From Clostridia bacterium (GTDB lineage: Bacteria > Bacillota > Clostridia > Saccharofermentanales > UBA5734): a stretch of 12,806 bases of DNA. The stretch covers positions 1-12,806 of the forward strand of contig JAGOFF010000048.1 in the NCBI GenBank assembly GCA_017997315.1, given 5' to 3'. Below the pieces are notes generated by a model, which saw nothing but the letters and a program-made list of their open reading frames with translations, did not search any database and was not told where the DNA came from. This document shows, one piece after another, positions 1-7,696 of this stretch (position 1 is the first letter of the stretch; each line of letters starts with the position of its first letter). Made by a program: the position numbers and the translations under genes.

Positions 1-1972
1 TGCTCCCGTCCACGTCGCAGGACTGCCGGGTGTTCTTGTCGAGGAACTCCGCGAAGTCGAGGTAGTGTGCGTCTCCCGTCGCGAGGTACAGACGGTAGTA
101 GGTATACGAACAGGCCGCCATGTAGACGTCCGCTCCGCCTCCGACCGTGATGATGCTCTGGCCGCTGATCGAGTACCGGTTGAATGGATGCCGGGGCCAG
201 GGCGTCCGGACCGGGAAGTTCCAGGCGTACGTCCAGGTCTCGGTGTAGTCCGCGGCCCCGACCGCCCCCGCGAGCCATTTCGGATCGCCGGTCCAGTCAT
301 GCAGCGCCATGAAACCGAAGATCCCGTAGATCCCGGCTTCCTTGTCCTGGATGTCCCGGTTGTCGCATGTCCCGCCACGGTACTCCAGTTCGCGGGCGCA
401 GTGCTCGAGCGACCACTCCCCCGCCCGCAGCGCGGCGTCGAGGTACCGCGGTTCCCCGGTCACCGCGCGCATCGCGACCAGGAACCGGATCACGCTCGGG
501 GTGTTGGACTTGGAGTCCATGCGGACGCTCCCGTCCGCGTCGTACGCACGGTGGAAGCTCCCGTCCGGATTCTGCTTGCGCAGCAGCCAGTCCGCGGCCC
601 CCCGGCAGAACGCCAGCCAGGCGGGACGCGGCTCGCAGCGTTTTTCCATGAAGAGCCAGGCGTCCAGGATGGCCTCCACCCCGTCCGCGAGCATGCGGGT
701 GTAGTGCGGGTACGGCTCAAACCCCTTGAGCGCGGGATTGTAGCACATCGGGGGGAGCCCGTCCGGGGTCGCGGCGGCCCGTGTCCAGAACTCCAGGATG
801 CCGAGACCCTTCTCCCGGGCCTCGGGCACGCCTTCCCGCACGCCGTACCGGAGCAGCTGGTATCCGATTCCGGGCTGCTGTCCCACGAATCCGAACTGGA
901 ACGACACGCAGTTCACGTCCATGTCCGGCAGCTGGCAGGCGAACGGCAGCCCCCAGGAGTCGCCGTACCGCCGGGTGTACTTCATCAGGTGGCGCAGGCA
1001 GTTGTGGAAATGCGCCTCGTTGTCCACGTCGAACAGCCGGTCCCGCATCCGGTCGTAGGTCCGGCGCCAGACGTCGCGCATCATCCCCTGGAACCCCTCG
1101 TACCGGCCGAAGTGCAGCCCGACCGCGTAGTTCTGCTCGAATCCCTCCTCCACCGGGTGGCAGACCCGCTGGAACGATCCGGGGCGGCCGCGGAAATCCA
1201 GTCCGGCGTACCGTCCGCCCGTGCCCGACTCCCCCCGGCCCCCGGGATACACGTAGTCGATCGACAGTCCATCCACCTGTGCCGGGAACGCCCGGCGGAC
1301 CGCGAAACCATAATAGGTATAGTTGAGCGATGCCGGCTGCGGCCGGCTCATCCCGACCGAGCCGATCGTGTACGTCGGGTCCGCACGGTTTTCGGACATC
1401 TCGTGGTCGAGAGAGCGCATCGTGACGTCGGACGCCCACCGCGAGACCGCGGCGGCCTCCCCGGACGCGGTGTGCAGCGCAGCGAACAGCGGCAGCGCGC
1501 ACCCGGTCTCGGGAATCCAGTAGTACTCCCGGTCCGGATCCTTGCCGAACGCGGTTTCGGGCGCGAACTCGTTGTGCCGGTACCACACGCCCGGGGCGAA
1601 GCACTCGTAGTCCCGCACCTGGTCCGAAGCGGCCATCACGAGGGAGATTTTCGTGGAAAACCCGAGGTCCCCGCCCGTCCGGATCACCCGCACCCGGCGA
1701 GCCGCCCGGATCCCGGACGGCTCGGAGGTGTACCGGTCCTCGAACGACAGCACCGTGCCCGCCGGGGACTCGAGCGTCCCGCGCGCCGTGATCCCGTCCC
1801 CGTCCGGGAGGACTTCCGCGTACGGGGCCTCATAAAATTCACTGGTCGCCTCCGCGGTCTTGATCCCCGCGTACAGCGGCCGGCGGTTGAAGAACCGCGT
1901 CCGGCCGTCCTTGCGGACCTCGACGCCGCCGCCGGCGAAAACCAGGTCGTATCCGTTGTAATGCAGTTCCAT
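1..1972 (-). CDS. Large uncharacterised protein, possible six-hairpin (alpha/alpha barrel) glycosidase; C-terminus cut off
   Basis: An open frame runs from ATG at 1970-1972 off the left edge, giving 657 visible residues with no stop. The start is supported by an AGAGGA-like ribosome site just upstream. The first ~300 residues are rich in short aromatic and glycine strands and look like a beta-sandwich. From about residue 310 the sequence becomes helical with spaced Trp, Tyr and His, including NPDGSFHRAYDADGS and LATGDAHYLDFAEFL. Such helix-pair segments are typical of (alpha/alpha)6-barrel glycosidases and lyases. I see no signal peptide, so it is probably cytoplasmic. I cannot assign catalytic residues or a named family. 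It lies 157 nt downstream of the binding-protein gene, with a strong hairpin between them, so it may be read at a lower level from the same promoter. The gene call is secure; the glycosidase role is inferred from fold-like appearance and neighbours. A polysaccharide lyase or epimerase of similar fold is an alternative. Confidence 0.8.
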   Translation of the reverse strand, partial: MELHYNGYDLVFAGGGVEVRKDGRTRFFNRRPLYAGIKTAEATSEFYEAPYAEVLPDGDGITARGTLESPAGTVLSFEDRYTSEPSGIRAARRVRVIRTGGDLGFSTKISLVMAASDQVRDYECFAPGVWYRHNEFAPETAFGKDPDREYYWIPETGCALPLFAALHTASGEAAAVSRWASDVTMRSLDHEMSENRADPTYTIGSVGMSRPQPASLNYTYYGFAVRRAFPAQVDGLSIDYVYPGGRGESGTGGRYAGLDFRGRPGSFQRVCHPVEEGFEQNYAVGLHFGRYEGFQGMMRDVWRRTYDRMRDRLFDVDNEAHFHNCLRHLMKYTRRYGDSWGLPFACQLPDMDVNCVSFQFGFVGQQPGIGYQLLRYGVREGVPEAREKGLGILEFWTRAAATPDGLPPMCYNPALKGFEPYPHYTRMLADGVEAILDAWLFMEKRCEPRPAWLAFCRGAADWLLRKQNPDGSFHRAYDADGSVRMDSKSNTPSVIRFLVAMRAVTGEPRYLDAALRAGEWSLEHCARELEYRGGTCDNRDIQDKEAGIYGIFGFMALHDWTGDPKWLAGAVGAADYTETWTYAWNFPVRTPWPRHPFNRYSISGQSIITVGGGADVYMAACSYTYYRLYLATGDAHYLDFAEFLDKNTRQSCDVDGS

Positions 1973-2051
1973 GCTGATTCCTCTCTTCCTGTCCGTTCCG
2001 CCCGTCCCTTCGGCAGGGGGGCGCGGCCTCCTGTTCCGTTCCGGCGTGAAA

Positions 2052-2090
2052 GGCGCCCCCGCTCCATCCGGTACGGGAGCGGGGGCCGCC
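2052..2090 (-). terminator. Strong GC-rich hairpin between binding-protein gene and next gene
   Basis: An 11-bp perfect inverted repeat (2055-2065 with 2076-2086, 10-nt loop) extends by three further pairs across one bulged base, to 2052-2090. On the minus strand it is followed by only TTT and then CACG, so the U-tract is weak. It lies 39 nt past the binding-protein stop and 79 nt before the next start. It may be a leaky intrinsic terminator or an mRNA-stabilising 3' hairpin, as is common after highly expressed binding-protein genes. I see no other convincing promoter between 1973 and 2129. Confidence 0.6.
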
Positions 2091-2129
2091 TCTCACAAGC
2101 CAGTGTTGTGCGTCTTCCGTGTCCGTCCG

Positions 2130-3920
2130 TCAGGTGCGGGGCGGGAACGGGGTGTAGGTCTGCGGCATCGTGCCGATCCAGCTGCGGTCATACTCTTCCT
2201 GCATCATCTTGAGGTACTCGGTCAACCCGGCTGCCTCCATCTCGGCCTTGTAGTCCGACCAGGCCTTGTCGTCGTTGATGTCGCGGATTCCGAAGATGAA
2301 CTCCGTGATGGCCGCGCGCGACTGGTCCGTGATCAGCTGGGAGTACTCGTTGGCCTTGACCGCCTTGGCCTCCTCAAAGTAGAAATCCGGGACCGGACAA
2401 GGCGTGACGTACTTCTCGTACAGCGCGGTCGCGTCGTACAGGGATTTCTCCAGGTCGTGGATCTCGTTTCCGGCCGCGTCCTTTTCCGGCTGCGGGGTGG
2501 CCATGAAGTAGGGGCGCGCCAGCGACGGACCCGAGGTGAACCAGTGGGAATATGTCGGGACGTTCCACTGGTCGCGGTAGTCCTTGTAGATGCCGGGTCC
2601 GCCGTCGACCGCGCGCTCGGAGGGATCGGGGACGTCCCAGTCGACGCCCTTCTCGCCATAACGCTGGCGGAACGAGACTTCCACGTCATAGCAGCTGTCG
2701 AACCAGGCCATCGCCAGCTCGGGCTTCTCGCTGTTGGCCGGGATGATGACCGGGCCGGGTTTCGCGATGTAGTCGTTGTAGTTGTAGAACGCGTTCTGGA
2801 AGCCATCAGGCCCCTTGAGCGGCGCGACGATCTGGTACAGGTTGCGGATCCGGTGGTCGGTCGCGGCGTTGTGCATGCCGCCCCAGGATCCGGACGCGAC
2901 CGTGTACCCGTCGTTCTGCGCGACCAGCGTCTTGAGCTGGTTCTCGTCGTTGGACGGGTAGTTCTCGTCCATCAGGCCTTCATCCATCATCTTGTTGAGG
3001 TATTTGAGTCCTTCGCGGTACTCGTCCTCGACAAAGTTCGCGTGGATCTTGTCCGCGCGCTGGTAGAATCCGTTGGACGTGTTCCAGGTGAAGGCGTGCA
3101 TCAGGAAGTCGGTCGGGCGGGCGTACCAGACCGTACGGAGTTCCGATCCGGACCAGCCGATCTCGTCCTTCTCACCGTTTCCGTTCGGGTCGTTGTCACG
3201 GCACCAGACCATGTAGTCAAAGTACTCGTCGGTCGTCGTCGGCATCCCCTTGCCGGTCGCGGCCTCGTACTTGGCCAGGAAATCCTTGTGGATCCAGTGG
3301 CGCATCGCGTAGGCGTTGGTCACCAGCCAGGCCGCGGGACCGGTCGGCAGCGCGTAGATCCCGCCGTCCGGCGCGGTGTTGGCCTCCCACGATCCGGTCT
3401 TTTTGTCCAGGTCGGACTTGATGTTGTAGCTGTAGGTGTCGAGCAGATCGCTCAGCTCCATGATCGCGCCCTGGCTGCCGAAGGTCATGAGCGCGGGCTT
3501 GCTCAGCGCGGAGGTCATCCGGACCGCGTCGCCGAGGTCGCCGCCGGTCGACAGCTCGATGTTGATCTTGGCGGCCACGTCCGCCTCGGGGAACAGGATG
3601 AACTCGATTTCGACGTTGGTCCGGTCCTGGAGCCAGGTGGTGAGTTTGTTCTCACCGTACTTGTAGCTCAGGATGTGCGGGCTCTGGGTCACGACCAGCC
3701 GGAGCGTTTCCTTCTCCTTGACCACCGGGAGCTGCCCGGGCGGGTTGAAGTTGGGGAACTCCGCATTGGCCGTGGTGGTACCGGCGGTGGTGGTGCCGGC
3801 AGTGGTGGGTTTGGCGGTGGTCGGATTGGCCGTCGGTGTGGCGTTGTCGCAGCCGGCCGCGATTCCGATCAACAGGGTCATGACCAGCAGCAGGGCGATT
3901 CTGGACAATGGCTTTCTCAT
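2130..3920 (-). CDS. Extracellular solute-binding lipoprotein of an ABC sugar transporter (LplA/YtcQ-like, family 1)
   Basis: This 596-residue protein binds a sugar or oligosaccharide outside the membrane and delivers it to an ABC importer. It has a lipoprotein signal peptide: basic MRKPLSR, a hydrophobic core, then AAGC with the lipidated Cys at 24. A Thr/Ala-rich linker (about 28-52) precedes the mature domain. Features resembling the long LplA/YtcQ-type binding proteins include a calcium-loop-like DPNGNGEKDE (about 244-253), Trp-rich segments and YGEKGVDWD (about 421-429). The start is fixed by AGGAGGG (3926-3932), 5 nt before the ATG. No LplB/LplC-like permease or ATPase is in the window, so its partners are encoded elsewhere. 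It follows the LacI gene after a 284-bp AT-rich leader with an operator-like site, so control by that repressor is plausible. The ligand cannot be read from the sequence; arabino- or xylo-oligosaccharides are a guess from the neighbours. Confidence 0.93.
   Translation of the reverse strand: MRKPLSRIALLLVMTLLIGIAAGCDNATPTANPTTAKPTTAGTTTAGTTTANAEFPNFNPPGQLPVVKEKETLRLVVTQSPHILSYKYGENKLTTWLQDRTNVEIEFILFPEADVAAKINIELSTGGDLGDAVRMTSALSKPALMTFGSQGAIMELSDLLDTYSYNIKSDLDKKTGSWEANTAPDGGIYALPTGPAAWLVTNAYAMRHWIHKDFLAKYEAATGKGMPTTTDEYFDYMVWCRDNDPNGNGEKDEIGWSGSELRTVWYARPTDFLMHAFTWNTSNGFYQRADKIHANFVEDEYREGLKYLNKMMDEGLMDENYPSNDENQLKTLVAQNDGYTVASGSWGGMHNAATDHRIRNLYQIVAPLKGPDGFQNAFYNYNDYIAKPGPVIIPANSEKPELAMAWFDSCYDVEVSFRQRYGEKGVDWDVPDPSERAVDGGPGIYKDYRDQWNVPTYSHWFTSGPSLARPYFMATPQPEKDAAGNEIHDLEKSLYDATALYEKYVTPCPVPDFYFEEAKAVKANEYSQLITDQSRAAITEFIFGIRDINDDKAWSDYKAEMEAAGLTEYLKMMQEEYDRSWIGTMPQTYTPFPPRT
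3765..3839 (-). repeat. Thr/Ala-rich low-complexity linker in the binding lipoprotein
   Basis: Residues about 28-52 are an imperfect repeat of TTA/TTAG units (TTAKPTTAGTTTAGTTTA), coded by short GGT-rich repeats on the plus strand. This is the usual place for a flexible tether between the lipidated Cys24 and the folded domain. Such a stretch could vary in length between strains by slippage. Confidence 0.6.
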
Positions 3921-4032
3921 CGTAACCCTCCTAAGGTGATGATGGTGAAACCTCTTTTTACCCCGGCGGGCTTCGACTCTCCTTTCCGTGCGCCGCCGTT
4001 GCTTTCCTCCCTTTGCTGTTTCGATATAGCTA

Positions 4033-4045
4033 GATTATCATAATC
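4033..4045. promoter_or_regulatory. 13-bp palindrome GATTATCATAATC
   Basis: A perfect inverted repeat of six bases on either side of one central base, in the AT-rich leader. It overlaps the TATGATAAT -10-like sequence, so a protein bound here could block transcription. It does not resemble the LacI-type operator at 7697. In an AT-rich stretch it may be chance. Confidence 0.3.
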
Positions 4046-4090
4046 AACGAATTTGCGGTAATAGATTTTTTCTTTTTTGTGTTAATTCAC

Positions 4091-4101
4091 AGTTGTCAAC
4101 T
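4091..4101. promoter_or_regulatory. 11-bp palindrome AGTTGTCAACT over a TTGACA hexamer
   Basis: A perfect inverted repeat with one central base, containing the minus-strand TTGACA (-35 consensus). It is either part of a promoter or a small regulator site over one. No matching -10 was found at normal spacing. Confidence 0.3.
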
Positions 4102-4171
4102 TCTTAGTTCAGCAATAAACCTTTTCGGTCATATTCCGCCGTAAAGATATGCAGTTTTCGCATGTTTGCAC

Positions 4172-4183
4172 CGTAACGTTTCG
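4172..4183. promoter_or_regulatory. Degenerate LacI-type operator upstream of the binding-protein gene
   Basis: CGTAACGTTTCG is a 12-bp inverted repeat with a single mismatched pair, centred on CpG. Together with the next base it shares the 10-mer AACGTTTCGC with the perfect operator at 7697-7714. It sits just after the LacI stop and about 250 nt before the binding-protein start. That is upstream of the TTGACA hexamer, so repression would need a promoter at or above it, or looping. Weaker than the GH51 site. Confidence 0.4.
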
Positions 4184-4204
4184 CTTTTCGGGTAAAACAA
4201 TTCA

Positions 4205-5212
4205 TCACCGAAGCACCGCCACGGAGTCCCCCTGGAACAGTTTTGCCTTTAGTATCACGGTCCGCGGCTCCGTCCTCCCGCGTTCGAGCGCGTCCAGCAG
4301 CAGTTCCGCGGCGCTCGCGGCCATGTCCCCCATCGGCTGCGCGATTGCGGTCAGCTGCGGGGAGAGCACGCGTGCCATGTCCATGTTGTCGAATCCGACG
4401 ATCGACAGGTCCCTGGGAATCAGGAGCCCCTCGTCGCGCAGCGCCAGATAGGCGCCGATCGTCAGTCCGAAGTTGGTCGTGAACACCGCGGTCATGTCCG
4501 GCGACGAAGACAGCAGCTGCCGCATCCCCGCATACCCCCCGTCCGGGGTGGCGGGGGAAACACACTCCAGTTCCGGATCCGCCGGGATCCCCGCGGACGC
4601 GAGCGCCGCGCGGAATCCGATCCGGCGTTCACGGTGGGAGTAGTACCGGTCGCCGCACAGCAGACCGATGCGCCGGTGACCCCGGGCGATCAGGTGGTCC
4701 GCCGCCTCCGCCGCAGCGGCCCGGTTGTCGATCAGCACGGCGGAACAGCCCGCCAGCGTCACCGGACGGTCGAACAGCACCACCGGCATGCCCGTACGGA
4801 CCGCGGGGACCAGCGAAGCCCCGTCCTCCGCCACCGGAAGGCAGAGGATACCGTCCACATCCCGGGACAGCAGGAAATCGACCGACTGCCGCTCGAGGCG
4901 CTCATCGGTCCGGCAGTCGCACACGATCACCGCATACCCGCTACGGCGCAGGATGTCTTCCACGTCCGACACGATCGCGGTGCAGAACCGGCTTGCCAGC
5001 TCGGGGATCACGACCCCGACCGTATACGTCCGGCTGGTCTTGAGCGCCCGCGCGGACTCGTTCCGGCGGTAGCCGAGTTCGGCGACCGCCCGGTCCAGCC
5101 GCTCCCGGTTGGCCGGCCGCACGCTCCCCCCGTTGATGTACTTGGATATCGTGGCCAGCCCCAGTCCGGTCTCCCGCGCGATATCCTTCATGGTGGGGTG
5201 GCGCGGTTTCAC
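4205..5212 (-). CDS. LacI/GalR-family transcriptional regulator
   Basis: A 335-residue sugar-responsive repressor. The N-terminal helix-turn-helix (about 7-30: TMKDIARETGLGLATISKYI) and hinge (about 51-60: NESARALKTS) are canonical. The rest is a periplasmic-binding-protein-like effector domain with family motifs FDRP (about 147-150), HLIARGHRRIGLL and VGFDN. Leu57 sits where LacI and PurR insert a hinge leucine into a central CpG of the operator. I chose GTG at 5210-5212, which overlaps the GH51 stop as GTGA and gives the typical short MKPxxPTMKDIA start. ATG at 5191 (328 residues) is the alternative, and neither has a strong ribosome site, which fits translational coupling. The same frame stays open upstream to 5506, but that part lies inside GH51 and is Arg/Gly/Pro-rich shadow. 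Its likely targets are the palindrome at 7697-7714 and perhaps 4172-4183. The effector is unknown, possibly arabinose or an arabino-oligosaccharide. Confidence 0.94.
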   Translation of the reverse strand: MKPRHPTMKDIARETGLGLATISKYINGGSVRPANRERLDRAVAELGYRRNESARALKTSRTYTVGVVIPELASRFCTAIVSDVEDILRRSGYAVIVCDCRTDERLERQSVDFLLSRDVDGILCLPVAEDGASLVPAVRTGMPVVLFDRPVTLAGCSAVLIDNRAAAAEAADHLIARGHRRIGLLCGDRYYSHRERRIGFRAALASAGIPADPELECVSPATPDGGYAGMRQLLSSSPDMTAVFTTNFGLTIGAYLALRDEGLLIPRDLSIVGFDNMDMARVLSPQLTAIAQPMGDMAASAAELLLDALERGRTEPRTVILKAKLFQGDSVAVLR

Positions 5213-7662
5213 GGGGTGGCTTTCAGGGTCAGGATGCTCAGGCTCATGGCGGGCACCGTGTGCCGGAAGCGCCGGCCGGCCCCGGTCCGCCGCTCCAGCA
5301 CAGGCACCACGGCTTCCGGCCGGTCCAGGGCGTTCTCCGCCTCGGGATCCCCGGTGAGCACCTCCGCGGTATAGCCCGTCTCCACGTCGCGGTCCAGCGA
5401 GATCTCCACCTCGTCCGCGGCGGACGTCATATTGGCGATCTTGACGAGGATCCGGTCCCCGTCGGTATCCGCGGCGCACTCGATCCCGGGGTAGGAGTCG
5501 AGCCATGCGGTCTGGATATGCCGGCCGTCCGCATAGACGTCAAAACGATCCTCACGGGTTTCGATCCGGAAGTCGTGCCACCCGGTCTCCAGCCGGAGCT
5601 CCACATCCTCCGCCAGCCGGTGCTCCTCCATGAAACGGGGGAAAGCGACCCGGCTCACGCCGTCCCGGATCGTCCAGTCGCACCGGCGGATGTTGGCCGC
5701 GGTGAACGGCTCGATCCAGTTCTTGTGCAGATGCTGGCGGCAGAGCGCGTTGAGCGTGAGTCCGCCGTCGAACCAGACCCGGAGTTCGAGCGTGCTTTCC
5801 ACCTTTTTCTCGGTTCCGAACGTGACCCAGGCGCTCGGTGCAAGCTCCGCCGCGTTCGGCGAGGCCGAAATCCGGGCCGGGAGCGGCCGCGCTTCCGTGA
5901 CGTACTCTCCGCCTTCCTCGCGCACATGGCCGAGGAGGATGTTGGACACCGTCACAGGCTGCCCGTCCACCCGGACGTCCTTGAACCGCATCCCCTCCCC
6001 GTGCGACCGCAGTCCGAACAAGCCCGCGAAGCGGGCGTAGTTGCGGGGTGTCTCCACCTCGGTGCGGACGACGTCCGCGCCCCGGCTCGATCCCAGCATC
6101 TTCAGCATGTGGTAGCTCGGGATGCCGTACGACGTCCGGTTGTCGAACGCGATCAGGTTGGGATACCAGTTGTCGAAATGCACATTCTCGAAAAGCGGGG
6201 CGTAGGCGCCCATCGTGACGACATCCTGGTTCTTTTCCATACCGAGCAGGAACATGGCCTCGCCGATCGCGGCCTTGAGCGTGCCCGGTCCCGGATTCCC
6301 GGTGACGACCGCGTACTCGCCCACGAAGATCCGGGGGCCGTTCCGGTCATATGCGTCGTACTGCCGCGTGTTCTCCGCAAAGAACTCCGGCGTGTTGTAG
6401 AAGTGCTCGTCCACGATGTCGGTGGACAGTCCTTCGCGCTCGACATGGGTGTTCGCGATGAAAAGGATGTCGGGATAACGCTTCTTCAACGTGTCGTAGA
6501 AACGGGCGTACCGGCGGTTGTACTCCGGGCCGTGGTTCTCGTTCCCGATCTCCACGAAATCCAGCCCAAACGGTGCGGGGTGGCCGGCGGCGGCGCGGAG
6601 GCGGCCCCACTGCGAGTCCGCGGGGGCGGTGGCGTATTCGATGGCATCGATGGCCTCCTGGAGCAGACGGTCCTGTTCTTCTTCATCCAGATAGTCCGGA
6701 TTCCGGGCCTGGCAGGTCATCCCGCAGTTGCAGACCCACATTTTCCGCATGTCCAGGTCTTCGCACAGCTGGAGCCACTCGTGGTACCCGAACCCGTTGG
6801 TGGTGTTGTAGGCCCACAGGTTCCAGTTGGACGGGCGCTCCCAGACCGGTCCGACCAGGTTGGAGAACCGCAGCAGGGACTCCTTGTTGAATCCCTCCAC
6901 GATGCATCCGCCGGGATACCGCATGAATCCGGGCCGCAGCGCGGCCAGCTTCTCCACCAGGTCCTTCCGGAGTCCGTGTCCGTTGTACGTGTCCGCCGGC
7001 ATCAGGGACACGAATCCGAAACGGATGGAGCAGGCGCGGGGGGCGCGGATCTCGAACCGGGCCTTCCCGTCGTCCGCGTCCGGGACCAGCACCGCGTCAT
7101 ACCGGGTGTAGCCGTTCGCGGACACGCGGAATTCCGCACGGGCGTATACCCTGCCGCCGTCCGCGTCCGTCACCCGGATTTCGAGTTCCGCCGGCGCACC
7201 GGCCTTGGCGAACAGGCAGAGCGTCAGGGCCGAGCCGGCCTTTGCCGGCACTCCGGCGTACCCGATGTTCCAGATGCGGCCGTCCTCCCCGAAGTCGACG
7301 GCCAGCGCCGCCCGCCGGTTCGGATGGAGCGTGTCCTGTCCGTCGATCCGCATCGCGGCGTTCTCCGCATACCACGCCGGGATCGGGGTGGGAGGGGTGT
7401 GGTTGCCTTCGATCCATCCCGCCAGTCCCTCGCCGTGGTTGAACTCCCCTTTCCATCCGTCCTTGGAATGGAACGCTTGGTGTTCCTCATCCGCCGCGGT
7501 CGTCCCGAGCGGGAGAAGCGAGTCCTCGAACGTGCGGTTCCGGAGCAGCTCCGGGCAGATGCCGCCGTCGCCGGAGCGGTTGATGTCCTCGAAAAAAAGG
7601 CCGTACAGGGTCTTGGCGACCGGGAAGCGGACCTCATGCGTCTTGACGCGGAGTTGGCTCAT
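5209..7662 (-). CDS. GH51 alpha-L-arabinofuranosidase
   Basis: This 817-residue enzyme is expected to remove alpha-L-arabinofuranosyl groups from arabinan, arabinoxylan or their oligosaccharides by a retaining mechanism. GH51 hallmarks are the N-terminal YGLFFEDINRSGDGGICPEL, the acid/base Glu375 in EIGNENH and the nucleophile Glu449 in VGEYAV. Residues about 80-220 look like a carbohydrate-binding jelly roll, and the barrel spans about 225-530. The C-terminal beta domain appears interrupted by about 130 extra residues (about 600-730) resembling a concanavalin-like module, before ILVKIANMTS resumes family sequence. No signal peptide is seen, so it is probably cytoplasmic and acts on imported oligosaccharides. 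The start at 7660-7662 is set by AGGAGGA (7671-7677), 8 nt upstream. The frame extends to 7722, but that would place the operator inside the coding region. It overlaps the LacI gene by 4 nt. Confidence 0.95.
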   Translation of the reverse strand: MSQLRVKTHEVRFPVAKTLYGLFFEDINRSGDGGICPELLRNRTFEDSLLPLGTTAADEEHQAFHSKDGWKGEFNHGEGLAGWIEGNHTPPTPIPAWYAENAAMRIDGQDTLHPNRRAALAVDFGEDGRIWNIGYAGVPAKAGSALTLCLFAKAGAPAELEIRVTDADGGRVYARAEFRVSANGYTRYDAVLVPDADDGKARFEIRAPRACSIRFGFVSLMPADTYNGHGLRKDLVEKLAALRPGFMRYPGGCIVEGFNKESLLRFSNLVGPVWERPSNWNLWAYNTTNGFGYHEWLQLCEDLDMRKMWVCNCGMTCQARNPDYLDEEEQDRLLQEAIDAIEYATAPADSQWGRLRAAAGHPAPFGLDFVEIGNENHGPEYNRRYARFYDTLKKRYPDILFIANTHVEREGLSTDIVDEHFYNTPEFFAENTRQYDAYDRNGPRIFVGEYAVVTGNPGPGTLKAAIGEAMFLLGMEKNQDVVTMGAYAPLFENVHFDNWYPNLIAFDNRTSYGIPSYHMLKMLGSSRGADVVRTEVETPRNYARFAGLFGLRSHGEGMRFKDVRVDGQPVTVSNILLGHVREEGGEYVTEARPLPARISASPNAAELAPSAWVTFGTEKKVESTLELRVWFDGGLTLNALCRQHLHKNWIEPFTAANIRRCDWTIRDGVSRVAFPRFMEEHRLAEDVELRLETGWHDFRIETREDRFDVYADGRHIQTAWLDSYPGIECAADTDGDRILVKIANMTSAADEVEISLDRDVETGYTAEVLTGDPEAENALDRPEAVVPVLERRTGAGRRFRHTVPAMSLSILTLKATP

Positions 7663-7696
7663 TTCGGATGTCCTCCTGATTGCTGGGATTTCATAC

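Larger units (their letters stand above)
3921..4204 (-). promoter_or_regulatory. AT-rich leader and promoter region of the binding-protein gene
   Basis: This 284-bp gap between the LacI stop and the binding-protein start contains a stretch (about 4020-4200) much richer in A+T than its surroundings. On the minus strand it holds a perfect -35 hexamer TTGACA (4099-4094), but no good -10 lies 16-18 nt away. A separate -10-like TATGATAAT lies about 4034-4042 without a good -35. The exact promoter is therefore unresolved. No terminator with a U-tract follows the LacI gene. Three palindromic elements lie inside and are listed separately. Confidence 0.5.

Noticed and set aside
717..1604. Minus-strand 295-codon frame inside the left-edge gene
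   Set aside because: It overlaps the left-edge gene in another frame on the same strand and is Arg/Gly/Pro-rich. The frame starting at 1972 has sensible composition over its whole length.
65..4043. Two long plus-strand open frames (65-2212 and 1971-4043)
   Set aside because: They run antisense to the binding-protein gene and the left-edge gene, with biased composition and no domain or ribosome site. They are composition shadows.
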